Assembly: GCF_001437425.1 (NCBI RefSeq)
Contig: NZ_JQCD01000009.1
Span: forward strand, 46,084-110,083
Length of the DNA: 64,000 bases
Origin: Weissella minor
Lineage (GTDB): Bacteria; Bacillota; Bacilli; Lactobacillales; Lactobacillaceae
Direction: 5' to 3'
The notes under the pieces are model-generated. The model was not told the DNA's origin. It worked only from the letters and a program-made list of their open reading frames with translations, and made no database searches. Below, piece by piece: positions 33,276 to 41,515 of this stretch (its first letter is position 1; the number at the start of each line of letters is the position of its first letter). The translations under genes and the position numbers were made by a program.

Positions 33276-34271
33276 ATGACGACATTAAAAGATGTAGCAG
33301 AAGCTGCAAACGTATCTCCGACAACAGTATCTCGAATTATTAATGGTGATAGTTCATTGAAAGTGTCGGATGGAACGCGTGAGACAGTTCAACAAAAAAT
33401 TGAAGAACTTGGTTATCGGGTTAAAACGAAACGACCAACTGCCGGTAATAAAGTGGCGTTGATTACAGCGCTTTCCGAAGAGCGTTCAGTCAATGATTCC
33501 TATTGGCAAAGTATTTGTTTAAGTATTGAACGACATGCAAAAGATATCGAGATTACGAATTTAATCCGACTTAGTGATGATTTTCAGAAACATCAATTAG
33601 AGATGTATGATGCTGTCATTCTGGTGGGTGATTTATCTGAGCAATCTATTAATCAATTAGCCTCAATTAATCCCAACTTAGTGGCAGTAGATTCAAAAGC
33701 TGAACATATACATGTAACGAATATTGCACCTGATTTTGAGATAGTGATGAAAGAGATTTTAGAATCCTTACAAGCAAATCAATACCAAGCGGTAGCTTAC
33801 ATTGGTGGTATGAATCGTCTACAAGACGTTCAAACAGGGCAAGCTGTAGAAGCCTTGGATGATCGTTATTATATGTACCAATCATGGATGAAAAGTCATG
33901 GACAAGCTGATTATAGTTACATCGGAGAATGGGACGCACAGACCGGCTATGACGGTGTTGAAAAATTGTTGGCACAAAGCCCAACATTAAATGCAATCAT
34001 TGTCGGATCTGATTTAGTGGCCATGGGGGCCATGAATAAACTTAAAGAATTAGAATTAGTACCTGGTAAAGATATTCAGGTAATTAGTTTTGATAATCTT
34101 GATTTTTCACAATATTTAAATCCCAGCTTAACGAGTGTTGATTTGAATATTGATGCGTTGGCGCAAATGGCGATAAATCAGGCTGTGAGCTTAGCTCAAG
34201 CGCCTAGGGATTGGATGGCCAATATTAAAATTCCAGGCAAAATTTTATACCGAGATACCTACCAAGGTTAG
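33276..34271 (+). CDS. LacI/GalR-family repressor
   Basis: Residues 1-55 are a LacI helix-turn-helix (TLKDVAEAANVSPTTVSRIINGDSSLKVSDGTRETV) close to lactobacillal GalR. The rest is a periplasmic-binding-protein-like sugar-sensing domain ending IPGKILYRDTY. The ribosome site is weak. A 20-bp palindrome just downstream (34321-34340) resembles the palindrome in front of galK (46498-46517), so this is a candidate GalR for the gal genes. It has no intact neighbour to control. Confidence 0.85.
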   Translation: MTTLKDVAEAANVSPTTVSRIINGDSSLKVSDGTRETVQQKIEELGYRVKTKRPTAGNKVALITALSEERSVNDSYWQSICLSIERHAKDIEITNLIRLSDDFQKHQLEMYDAVILVGDLSEQSINQLASINPNLVAVDSKAEHIHVTNIAPDFEIVMKEILESLQANQYQAVAYIGGMNRLQDVQTGQAVEALDDRYYMYQSWMKSHGQADYSYIGEWDAQTGYDGVEKLLAQSPTLNAIIVGSDLVAMGAMNKLKELELVPGKDIQVISFDNLDFSQYLNPSLTSVDLNIDALAQMAINQAVSLAQAPRDWMANIKIPGKILYRDTYQG

Positions 34272-34283
34272 AATTTGTTTTTT

Positions 34284-34297
34284 TGAAAGCGTTTACA
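34284..34297 (+). promoter_or_regulatory. cre box downstream of the LacI gene
   Basis: TGAAAGCGTTTACA matches the cre consensus at every fixed position. GTTTAC/GTAAAC (34291-34306) adds a further dyad. Confidence 0.75.
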
Positions 34298-34320
34298 CAG
34301 GTAAACTGACATGTTGAGTG

Positions 34321-34340
34321 TTCAGTAAAATTTTACTGAA
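34321..34340 (+). promoter_or_regulatory. 20-bp palindrome, GalR-type operator candidate
   Basis: TTCAGTAAAATTTTACTGAA is a perfect palindrome. It resembles TTTAGTAAATGTTTACTAAA in front of galK. It lies between the cre box and a 24-codon remnant frame. Confidence 0.7.
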
Positions 34341-34362
34341 AGTATTTTTTAGGGATGAATTG

Positions 34363-34437
34363 ATGCGAGCTGGCCTTTACGAGACTTTTGAGCAAGCTGA
34401 TTTTACAACAAATGTTTATCATTTTAAGGCACTTTAA
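34363..34437 (+). pseudogene. 24-codon remnant frame behind cre and operator
   Basis: The frame MRAGLYETFEQADFTTNVYH (and four more residues) starts 23 bases after the palindrome, with AGGGATG as ribosome site, and stops before a terminator. It may be the surviving start of a sugar gene whose body was deleted, or a fortuitous frame. No family is recognised. Confidence 0.35.
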
Positions 34438-34448
34438 ATCGTAGCATA

Positions 34449-34489
34449 GAAAAAAACGGTATGGCTGTTAAACCATACCGTTTTTTTTA
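34449..34489. terminator. Bidirectional terminator
   Basis: AAAAAACGGTATGG and CCATACCGTTTTTTTT form a strong stem. It separates the LacI region from the convergent CLC gene. Confidence 0.92.
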
Positions 34490-34494
34490 GAAAT

Positions 34495-35634
34495 TTAAAC
34501 GAGTTTATGTGCAACAAATTGATCACCAAGATACTTGCTTGTCCAAGCCACGATAATAACGACCGGATAGAGGCTTAAGGGGCAAAGGACCAGGTAGACA
34601 AGGGCCATAATTAAGGGACTACGATTAATAAAGACAGACGCTGCTAATGAGGTCACAATCACAAAAATAGGCGAGAAGATACCAACTAAGCTAGCTAAGA
34701 CACCTGCAAATAGAAAACTTGAAAGCATGGCTGGAAAAATTAATCCACCACGCCAGCCAAGGTAGAAGCCAACGTTAGAAAGAATGGGCTTTCCGAGGGC
34801 CACAAGCATTAGAAAAGCAAGTGAATAAGCGGTTGGTTGTTTAACAATCGCGATTAATTGTTGTTGGCCTGAGAATAAAAACATTGTTGAATAGTAACCG
34901 ACAGCACCAATGATGATACCACCAACGATGGGGCGTAATGTTTGGGGCATGGTCATACGATTTGAAATCTGTTCAGTCCACTTTGTAACGTATTTAAAGT
35001 AAATCCCAAAGACAACCCCAGTTAAAATGGCTAATGGTAAGAGATAGAGTTGTTGCCAACCCCAATCCAGCGTGAATTGTTTGAAAATACCAAATAATTC
35101 ATTCTTTTCAGTATCAAAAATTCGATAGGTGAATAAAAAGGCTAATAGTGCTGAGATACCAGCGATAATATGCACATTGTGCGAACCTTCAGTGACACGG
35201 ACGGCTTTATTATTATGGGTGAAGCTATTTAAGTCTGGTTTCATCCATTGAAATAATCCGACAATTAATCCAGCTAAAGGTGCTTCGGGTCCAACACTTC
35301 CACCAAAACTTAAAACAATCAGGGAAGTGATAAAAACACGAGGAATATCTTGGCGATAAGTCTCGCCTAGATGCTTGTCAACAGTTAGCTCAGCAATGGT
35401 GCGAGGGTAGCCGACTGCATATTTTTGAAGTATCCCTAATAGCAGGCCACCAACCACACAAACAACGAATGTATAAGCTGAAGGGCTAAGCCCGACCATT
35501 TTAGGTAAAGTTGACCAAAGGGTATCAGATAGGTAAGTTGTTGATGCGGCGAAGATTGCAACGACAACCCCGGCAACAAGTGATTTTAATAAAACCCGCA
35601 GTAGAGTTTGTTGATTTTCTTTCTTAATGAACAC
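34495..35634 (-). CDS. CLC-family chloride channel/antiporter
   Basis: The 379-residue membrane protein has about ten helices. The selectivity-type segments are GGSVGPEAPLAGLIVGLF (GxxGPE) and WRGGLIFPAMLSS (GxFxP-like). The protein is shorter than typical ClcA and resembles the YfeO branch. Members exchange chloride or fluoride for protons. The start is GTG at 35634, after GAGGATT. It is monocistronic. Confidence 0.85.
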   Translation of the reverse strand: MFIKKENQQTLLRVLLKSLVAGVVVAIFAASTTYLSDTLWSTLPKMVGLSPSAYTFVVCVVGGLLLGILQKYAVGYPRTIAELTVDKHLGETYRQDIPRVFITSLIVLSFGGSVGPEAPLAGLIVGLFQWMKPDLNSFTHNNKAVRVTEGSHNVHIIAGISALLAFLFTYRIFDTEKNELFGIFKQFTLDWGWQQLYLLPLAILTGVVFGIYFKYVTKWTEQISNRMTMPQTLRPIVGGIIIGAVGYYSTMFLFSGQQQLIAIVKQPTAYSLAFLMLVALGKPILSNVGFYLGWRGGLIFPAMLSSFLFAGVLASLVGIFSPIFVIVTSLAASVFINRSPLIMALVYLVLCPLSLYPVVIIVAWTSKYLGDQFVAHKLV

Positions 35635-35813
35635 TAGTTAATCCTCGCAATATTTTAAAAGTATTTAATGTTAATTTTTTTGTCTAAGACTGATTATACT
35701 AGTTGTAGCCGTGTACGCAACTGAATTGAGGTAATAAATTCCTAAAATTTTAACTTTCGCTTAATAAAAAACAGCTATGGTGTTCTCTACTAAAAAGGGA
35801 ATGGTGATATAAA

Positions 35814-36062
35814 ATGATGAAAAAACAACTAGGCTATGCCTTTCTAATTGGGGTACCGCTATTTTATGTATTAGCAGCAATCGTCCCATTTTTACCAGTC
35901 GATGTTAAAATTAAAGGCATGCTTGTACCGGCATTAATTGTGATTGCAGATGTATGTTTCTATATTGCTGCGTTGTTCTTAGGTAAAGAAGTGATTACGA
36001 AAATTAAAAATAAGTTTTCACGTAAGAAGCAAACTGTAAGTGTTGACGAACAAGTTAAATAA
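35814..36062 (+). CDS. Small membrane protein, transporter-suffix-like
   Basis: The 82-residue protein has two membrane helices (GYAFLIGVPLFYVLAAIVPFLP and GMLVPALIVIADVCFYIAALFLGKEV) followed by a charged tail. The pattern, including VPFLP and a GKEV end, is like the transporter-suffix domain family, whose function is unknown. The ribosome site is not well placed. The ATG at 35817 is an alternative. Confidence 0.65.
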   Translation: MMKKQLGYAFLIGVPLFYVLAAIVPFLPVDVKIKGMLVPALIVIADVCFYIAALFLGKEVITKIKNKFSRKKQTVSVDEQVK

Positions 36063-36111
36063 GCTAATTAATATGAGGGGCTATAATCTGTCTGGACATG
36101 ATATATGTTTT

Positions 36112-36216
36112 AGAAAGCGTTTTCGTGTGACCAAGTCAACTTTCATTTGCAAGTATCATTTCACGAGCAAATGTGACTGTGAAACCTTTGAAAAAGGACT
36201 ATCATTAAATTATACA
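36112..36216 (+). promoter_or_regulatory. cre-like box and promoter of the butanediol dehydrogenase gene
   Basis: AGAAAGCGTTTTCG (36112-36125) is a cre box differing only at the two end bases. TTGAAA (36188-36193) and TATACA (36211-36216) follow, with a 17-base spacer. A dyad CATTTGC/GCAAATG lies between them. The cre box upstream of the -35 could act in activation rather than repression. Confidence 0.6.
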
Positions 36217-36279
36217 GATGATTCAAAGGAATCATTTATTAAGACAAATGAAGTGTTTTTTTACAGGAGGTAATTCACA

Positions 36280-37335
36280 ATGAAGGCAGCAGTATGGCAT
36301 AGTCAAGGTGATGTACGTGTTGAAGATGTAGAGCTAAAGCCCCTAAAGGCTGATGAAGTAAAGGTTCGAGTTGCTTATACTGGTATTTGTGGAAGTGATT
36401 TGCATGAGTATCAAGAAGGTCCAGTTTTTGTTCCGGTTGAAGCAGCAGATGAATTGACTGGTGGACAAGCACCATTAACAATGGGACATGAATTCTCTGG
36501 TGTTATCGCTGAAGTTGGTCCTGAAGTGACCGAATTCAAGGTTGGAGATTCAGTTTCAGTTAACCCAACAATTACGCATCGTAAGTCACCAGACGGTGTT
36601 GATGTGTATGATGGATATAGTTTTATTGGGTTGAGTACTGATGGTGGATTTGCCCCTTATGTAAATGTACCTGAAGGAAATTTGTATCATATTCCAGCTG
36701 AATTCTCAAAGCGTTTGGCTGCAACAATCGAACCAACGGCTGTTGCGGTTCAAGCGGTTAAAGAAGGTGAATTGAAGTTTGGTGAAACCGTTGCAATTTT
36801 TGGTGCTGGTCCAATTGGTGTCTTAGTTGCCGCTGCAGCTAAAGCCGCAGGAGCTACAAAGATTATTGCAATTGATTTGTCAGCTGTTCGTCTTGAAAAG
36901 GCCCAAGCTATGGGGGCGACTGATGTGATTAATCCCGCAGAAGTTGATGATACAATTGCTGAAATTGAAAAGATTGTACCTGGTGGCGTTGATGTTTCAT
37001 TTGAAGTGGCTGGTGTTCAACCAACATTTGAACAAGCTATTGATGCAACACGCCCACGTGGACACGTTGTGATTGTATCAATCTTTGCTAAGCCAATTAG
37101 CTTTGATCCAATGCAATTGATGAATGCGGGTGTTAAATTAACAACAAGTATTGCTTACTCACGTGAGACTTTCCAACAAACAGTTGATCTAGTCGCAAGT
37201 GGACAAATTGATGTTGCACCCGTTATTACTGACGAAATTGCGCTTGATGATATCGTCGAAAAGGGCTTTGAATCATTGACACATGATAAGAGCCAAGCTA
37301 AGATTTTGGTTAACTTAGAAAACGAAGCCGACTAA
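36280..37335 (+). CDS. Zinc-dependent 2,3-butanediol dehydrogenase
   Basis: The 351-residue MDR-family enzyme has catalytic zinc ligands C37, H70 and E71 (GICGSDLHEY, MGHEFSG) and an NAD-binding GAGPIGVL motif. The four structural-zinc cysteines of many alcohol dehydrogenases are absent, as in (R,R)-butanediol/acetoin reductases such as BdhA, which this resembles most. It would reduce acetoin or diacetyl to butanediol and reoxidise NADH. AGGAGG precedes the ATG. A TetR gene lies convergent downstream. Confidence 0.87.
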   Translation: MKAAVWHSQGDVRVEDVELKPLKADEVKVRVAYTGICGSDLHEYQEGPVFVPVEAADELTGGQAPLTMGHEFSGVIAEVGPEVTEFKVGDSVSVNPTITHRKSPDGVDVYDGYSFIGLSTDGGFAPYVNVPEGNLYHIPAEFSKRLAATIEPTAVAVQAVKEGELKFGETVAIFGAGPIGVLVAAAAKAAGATKIIAIDLSAVRLEKAQAMGATDVINPAEVDDTIAEIEKIVPGGVDVSFEVAGVQPTFEQAIDATRPRGHVVIVSIFAKPISFDPMQLMNAGVKLTTSIAYSRETFQQTVDLVASGQIDVAPVITDEIALDDIVEKGFESLTHDKSQAKILVNLENEAD

Positions 37336-37344
37336 ATATTGATA

Positions 37345-37392
37345 ATAAAAAAGCATGTCAACTAAATTCACTTAGTTGGCATGCTTTTTTTG
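37345..37392. terminator. Bidirectional terminator
   Basis: AAAAAGCATGTCAACTAA and TTAGTTGGCATGCTTTTT form a stem with one G-U pair, flanked by A- and T-runs. Confidence 0.9.
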
Positions 37393-37393
37393 T

Positions 37394-37942
37394 TTAATAG
37401 AAGAGATATTTTTGCATGAAATCAAGACTTTGAATAATTTCGGGCGTAATTTCGTCCGTTAGGGCATAAGTTAGGAAGGCCATTGAAATCGCAACATACA
37501 AATTAGCGCTATAATCTAAAGGTAAATTCATTCGAATCCCAATTGCGGGATGATTTTCGATGAAATAAGTAAATTCATCATGTAGAACTTGATTTACCTG
37601 ATCTTGAAGTGGATTTGGAATGTCTGTAATGCCTAAACATGCAGAAATTTCCTCTGCATTACTTTGGAAGAAATCAGATAGCTCCAGTAAAATAACCGTT
37701 AAATCAGTGAGATTTTGTCGACGTTTACTAAACATTCTTAACTGTTCAGCGTAATAGAGATTAATTTTTTCGATGAGTGCAAATTTATCGACGTAGTGAC
37801 GATAAAAGGTTGTTCGACTGACATCGGCTGCTGAACAAATTTGATTGATGGTCACTTTGTCAAAAGGGGTGGTTTCAAGCGTTTTGAAAAGACCTTTCCA
37901 AATTTGTTGTTTTGTTTTAGGGATTTCAGGACCAATTAACAT
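37394..37942 (-). CDS. TetR-family regulator
   Basis: The 182-residue protein has a TetR helix-turn-helix (KVTINQICSAADVSRTTFYRHYVDKFALIEKI) and a helical C-terminal ligand domain. It is of the TetR_C_7-like type common in lactobacilli. AAAGGAG precedes the ATG. It is convergent with the butanediol dehydrogenase gene, which may or may not be its target. Confidence 0.88.
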   Translation of the reverse strand: MLIGPEIPKTKQQIWKGLFKTLETTPFDKVTINQICSAADVSRTTFYRHYVDKFALIEKINLYYAEQLRMFSKRRQNLTDLTVILLELSDFFQSNAEEISACLGITDIPNPLQDQVNQVLHDEFTYFIENHPAIGIRMNLPLDYSANLYVAISMAFLTYALTDEITPEIIQSLDFMQKYLFY

Positions 37943-38163
37943 ACAGAAGCTCCTTTTTTACGTAAATAATTTTTTTAAATTTTAAAATGTTGTTATAATA
38001 TATAAATTATAGCATAAGTTAAAACGATTTCACAGTCCTGAAATGTTGATTTGTCAGCAATGAAAGCGGTTAAAATGTTTTTTAAAAATATTTGTTTTTA
38101 GTTAAAAAATGCGCGTATATATTGAATATGTTTAAATCGGCATAACGGATTGAACTAGACCAT
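37943..38163. other. AT-rich intergenic region
   Basis: The region upstream of the TetR gene holds several AT-rich candidate -10 boxes and a cre-like box TGAAAGCGGTTAAA (38061-38074, one mismatch). No frame with a ribosome site is seen. Confidence 0.4.
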
Positions 38164-38199
38164 TAAAAAAGATGCATCATGACGATGCATCTTTTTTTA
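38164..38199 (-). terminator. brnQ terminator
   Basis: AAAAAAGATGCATC and GATGCATCTTTTTT pair around ATGAC. It follows the brnQ stop codon on the minus strand. Confidence 0.92.
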
Positions 38200-38200
38200 A

Positions 38201-39550
38201 TTAAGCGGGTTCATTTTTAGAAGAATTAAAGTAGGCTAGTGCTAATCCTAGTCCAGCACCAACTAAACCAGGAACAACCCAACCAAGACCATCACTCGCA
38301 AATGGCACAAATTGGTGATAAGCATCAAAGAGTGGCTTTAGAACAGGTGTTGATGCAAAAGGTGCAGCTGCCAAGGCATCTAAACAGGCTGAGGGTGTTA
38401 CAAATAACATGGTTAGTTGATACACGATAGGAGCACCGCCGAAGAAACGCTTTGTTAAGGAAAGTACGATTAAAGCGAGTACAAAAGGATAGATAAACAT
38501 CAAAACCGGAACTGACCAAGCGATGATGTTTGTTAAGCCGGCGTTGGCTGTCGCAAATGACCCAACAGCAGAAACAACTAGCCAAGTATTATATGAAAAT
38601 TGTGGGAAGATTAAATGCATATCATGCGCAAATGAAGAGAATAAACCAACCGCAGTTGTGAAAACAGCTAAGATGACTAAGACACCAGTGAGGACAGATC
38701 CAAATGTGCCAAAGTAATGGTTAATGATAGCCATTAATGAGATACCACCATTTTCGGCTGGATTCATGATCGCTAAACTAGAAACACCTAGGACGATTAG
38801 GGCTGTATAGATGATCGCTTCAAGGATGATACTAAAGAGTCCAGCTTTAGCCAATGTTTTTGATACTGCGGCACCACGGTAACCAAGACCACGTACGGCA
38901 TAAACGACAGAAACAGCTAAGGCGACTAGGGCGATACCATCCATTGTGTTATAACCATCTAAGAAACCTTGCATAAACGTATGTGATTGATACATTTCAG
39001 AGACAGGTTGTTGAAGATTACCCATGGGGTTAAAAGCAGCGACGGCTAAGATAATCACTAACAATAAGATGAGAACAGGCGTTAGGTAACGACCAATCCA
39101 AGCCGTGACACGTGAATCAGTGATACTTAAAACAAAGGCAAGGGCAAAGAAGACGAATGAGAAGGCAACCATCCCCAAGGTCTGCCATTGTTCAGGTAAA
39201 AATGGCGCGATGCCCATTGTGAAACCAGTTGCAGCAGTACGTGGTGTGCCAAAGAATGGACCGATGGTCATATGAATTAAGAAGAGCAATGCCATACCAA
39301 ACCAAGGTGCAACAGGCTTGGCAATGTCATAAACGCTTTCTGAATTCGTCATTGAAACAGCTAACATGGCCAGATATGGAACGACAGTTCCGGTAACTAG
39401 AAAGCCAAGTGTCGCGATGAACCAGTTCGAACCGGCCATTTGACCAAGTTGGACCGGGAAAATTAAATTCCCGGCTCCAAAAAACATACCAAAGATGAGG
39501 GATGACATGAGTAATAAGTCACCATATTGTTTTCGACGTGATTGTTGCAT
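38201..39550 (-). CDS. brnQ: Branched-chain amino acid carrier BrnQ
   Basis: The 449-residue LIVCS-family carrier has twelve membrane helices. It begins with the family signature LMSSLIFGMFFGAGNLIFPVQLG. It imports leucine, isoleucine and valine with Na+ or H+. AGGAGG lies 9 bases before the ATG. It has a long leader (about 250 bases) with its own promoter, a short Ile-rich peptide, alternative hairpins and an intrinsic terminator, so its expression is likely set by isoleucyl-tRNA charging. Confidence 0.95.
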   Translation of the reverse strand: MQQSRRKQYGDLLLMSSLIFGMFFGAGNLIFPVQLGQMAGSNWFIATLGFLVTGTVVPYLAMLAVSMTNSESVYDIAKPVAPWFGMALLFLIHMTIGPFFGTPRTAATGFTMGIAPFLPEQWQTLGMVAFSFVFFALAFVLSITDSRVTAWIGRYLTPVLILLLVIILAVAAFNPMGNLQQPVSEMYQSHTFMQGFLDGYNTMDGIALVALAVSVVYAVRGLGYRGAAVSKTLAKAGLFSIILEAIIYTALIVLGVSSLAIMNPAENGGISLMAIINHYFGTFGSVLTGVLVILAVFTTAVGLFSSFAHDMHLIFPQFSYNTWLVVSAVGSFATANAGLTNIIAWSVPVLMFIYPFVLALIVLSLTKRFFGGAPIVYQLTMLFVTPSACLDALAAAPFASTPVLKPLFDAYHQFVPFASDGLGWVVPGLVGAGLGLALAYFNSSKNEPA

Positions 39551-39582
39551 GGGTGGTACCTCCTAATATATACCATAAAGAC

Positions 39583-39622
39583 AAAAAAACACGATTGGCT
39601 ACATAAAACAGCCAATCGTGTT
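39583..39622 (-). terminator. Attenuator terminator in the brnQ leader
   Basis: On the minus strand AACACGATTGGCT (39622-39610) pairs with AGCCAATCGTGTT (39600-39588) around a 9-base loop and is followed by a run of seven T. It lies after the leader peptide and before the brnQ ribosome site, so it must be overcome for brnQ expression. Confidence 0.9.
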
Positions 39623-39643
39623 ATAGAGTTATCCATCACTCAT

Positions 39644-39714
39644 CACAATTGAACTGCTCGCTTTGTTGGTTTAACAAAGCGAGCAACTCAAAAGGAAGCT
39701 TACTTCGTTAAACC
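39644..39714 (-). promoter_or_regulatory. Alternative pairings of the brnQ attenuator
   Basis: Region 1 (39703-39714, across the leader stop codon) pairs with region 2 (39668-39679) over 12 bp with one G-U. Alternatively 39673-39689 pairs with 39651-39667 in a 17-bp stem. If that stem is open, CAATTGTG (39651-39644) pairs with CACGATTG of the terminator arm (39620-39613) over 8 bp, with CAG/CTG adding three more. These pairings exclude one another and link ribosome position to termination. Confidence 0.7.
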
Positions 39715-39767
39715 GAAATAATCTTAATAATTGCGATTTGTTCAATTGTTTGATTTGATAAACGCAT
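39708..39767 (-). CDS. Ile-rich leader peptide of brnQ
   Basis: The frame encodes MRLSNQTIEQIAIIKIISV. Six of 19 residues are isoleucine, with one leucine and one valine. AAGGAG lies 9 bases before the ATG, so it should be translated. The stop codon lies within region 1 of the attenuator pairing. Ribosome stalling at the Ile codons during isoleucine shortage would leave region 1 free. Confidence 0.85.
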   Translation of the reverse strand: MRLSNQTIEQIAIIKIISV

Positions 39768-39809
39768 AGTGATGAACTCCTTTTCGTGTTTGATTAATTG
39801 ATGACCTTT

Positions 39810-39838
39810 ATATTAAATAAAAATGAGAAAGATGTCAA
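39810..39838 (-). promoter_or_regulatory. brnQ leader promoter
   Basis: On the minus strand TTGACA (39833-39838) and TAATAT (39810-39815) are 17 bases apart. The expected start point lies about 36 bases before the leader peptide ATG. Confidence 0.8.
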
Positions 39839-39885
39839 TGAGGAAATAAAAAATAATTTTAAAAAAGGGAACAAGCGTCTTGTTG

Positions 39886-39925
39886 AATTAAAAAAGCGCG
39901 ATTCATTGGAGCCGTGCTTTTTTAA
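39886..39925 (-). terminator. Terminator of the pentitol operon
   Basis: AAAAAAGCGCG and CGTGCTTTTTT pair with one G-U around a loop of about 12 bases, followed by T on the minus strand. Confidence 0.75.
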
Positions 39926-39927
39926 TA

Positions 39928-41463
39928 TTATCCCAACTGTGAAAGCTTGGTTAAAGTTGACATATCATCATTGAGATCATCGTAAAGCTTACGATAGAGT
40001 GCGAAATACTCGTTATAGATTTCATGACGTTTTGGATCTGGTTCGACTTTTTCGCCGAGCACTTGCCAGTTTTTCACTTGTGAGAGGGTTAATGTTTCAG
40101 TCGCTAAACCAGCCAACATGACATCACCAAGGTTAGCCTCGGCATTTTCAATTGGGGTACGAATGGCATATCCAGTAACGTCAGCGAACATCTGGACCCA
40201 TTCAGGCGACTGAGTGACACCACCAGCTAAGATGATGTAGTCGCCTAGATCTTGACCAGTTAATTCGATTGAGTGACGTAGGGCATACGCAACCGCTTCT
40301 TGGAAGGCATGGTAAATATGCTCTTTATTGTGGGCCAATGATAGGCCAAACAAAACGCCCTTAGCATCAGAATTCCAAACGGGGGCACGTTCCCCCATAA
40401 AGTATGGCAAGACAACTAAACCGTTACTTCCAGCAGGAATGTCTTTAGCACGTTCACTGAGTACTGCATAGGCATTACGTCCACCTGCTTTTTGTTCTGA
40501 GACTTCTAATTCAGCGAAGTTATCACGGAACCACTTGGTAATGGCACCGGCTGTTGCGGAACCACTGAAGTTGTAGTTGAGTTTTTCTGATTTGTAAGGA
40601 TATGGCCAGACGATTAAGCCTTGATCTTTAATTGGTTCCTCACTGACAAGGGCAGCATTCATTGAAGTTCCAATCGCAGCAACATAACGACCAGGTTCTA
40701 AGACGCCCATCCCAACATTCGCTGCACCCACATCGACACCACCAACAATGACGGGCGTGCCAACAGGCAAACCAGTTTCTTCGGCGGCCTTTGTTGTAAT
40801 GGTACCAACGATTTCAGTCGCATCAACTAAACGGTCAGGCATCATTGAACGGGGGATGTCTAATTCAGCGAGTAATTCATCTGACCACGTGTTTTCATTA
40901 ATGTCATACACACCACCGATATTCCCAGCAGCCGAATAATTAACGGCAGTATTGCCAGTCAAATCTTTAACAATGAAGGTGTCAGGTGGTAGAAGTTCTT
41001 TGATTTGCGCCCAGTTTTCAGGTTCATTTTGCTTAATCCACAAAATCTTTGTGTAACCATAATACGGATCAACAACGTCATTACCTGTGATATCTGATAA
41101 CTTTTGCAAATCAATATGATCTTTGACCCATTGCACTTGTTCTTCAGCACGGCGGTCCATCCAAATTAAGGTTGGACGGACTTCCTTGCCCTCAGCATCA
41201 ACAGGTATGCCTGATCCACCGTAAAGGGCTGAAATACCAATGCCTTTAATATCAGTTGGCGTAACACCGCTATTTGTGACAACTTGTTTGATTGATTGTT
41301 TGGCAGCAGCCAACCAAACGCTTGCCCATTGCTCAGCCCAAAGTGGCTTAGGTGTTAGAACGTCATATTCTACAAGGCTTTGAGCAATTAACTTACCACT
41401 CGTATCCATCAAGACACTTTTTGTCCCTGATGTTCCAATGTCGGTTCCAATTAAATAATTCAT
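39928..41463 (-). CDS. FGGY-family carbohydrate kinase, xylulokinase-like
   Basis: The 511-residue enzyme has the two-domain FGGY fold. It begins GTDIGTSGTKSVLMD (phosphate 1 motif), has the FGGY-type adenosine segment ILAGGVTQSPEWVQMFADVTG near the C-terminus and PYFMGERAPVWNSDAKG. Closest by eye to xylulokinases or gluconokinases. With the SDR upstream it would phosphorylate D-xylulose made from a pentitol, feeding phosphoketolase. The gap to the SDR gene is 52 bases. It is the second gene of a cre-controlled operon. Confidence 0.82.
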   Translation of the reverse strand: MNYLIGTDIGTSGTKSVLMDTSGKLIAQSLVEYDVLTPKPLWAEQWASVWLAAAKQSIKQVVTNSGVTPTDIKGIGISALYGGSGIPVDAEGKEVRPTLIWMDRRAEEQVQWVKDHIDLQKLSDITGNDVVDPYYGYTKILWIKQNEPENWAQIKELLPPDTFIVKDLTGNTAVNYSAAGNIGGVYDINENTWSDELLAELDIPRSMMPDRLVDATEIVGTITTKAAEETGLPVGTPVIVGGVDVGAANVGMGVLEPGRYVAAIGTSMNAALVSEEPIKDQGLIVWPYPYKSEKLNYNFSGSATAGAITKWFRDNFAELEVSEQKAGGRNAYAVLSERAKDIPAGSNGLVVLPYFMGERAPVWNSDAKGVLFGLSLAHNKEHIYHAFQEAVAYALRHSIELTGQDLGDYIILAGGVTQSPEWVQMFADVTGYAIRTPIENAEANLGDVMLAGLATETLTLSQVKNWQVLGEKVEPDPKRHEIYNEYFALYRKLYDDLNDDMSTLTKLSQLG

Positions 41464-41515
41464 AATGCTATCCTATTCTTAAATGACAGGTGCCAGTAAA
41501 AAGGGGACTGATTGT

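Noticed and set aside
36040..36273. 77-residue frame between the small membrane protein and butanediol dehydrogenase genes
   Set aside because: It overlaps the preceding gene, crosses the cre box and promoter, has no ribosome site and an unlikely Cys/Phe/Lys-rich composition.
38061..38074. cre-like box between the TetR and brnQ genes
   Set aside because: One mismatch and no clear promoter or gene next to it, so it is kept only as a note.
39538..39562. GGTGGTACCTCC resembles a T-box core upstream of brnQ
   Set aside because: It is on the strand opposite to the brnQ transcript and is the complement of the brnQ ribosome site. The leader has no T-box stems; it has a leader peptide instead.
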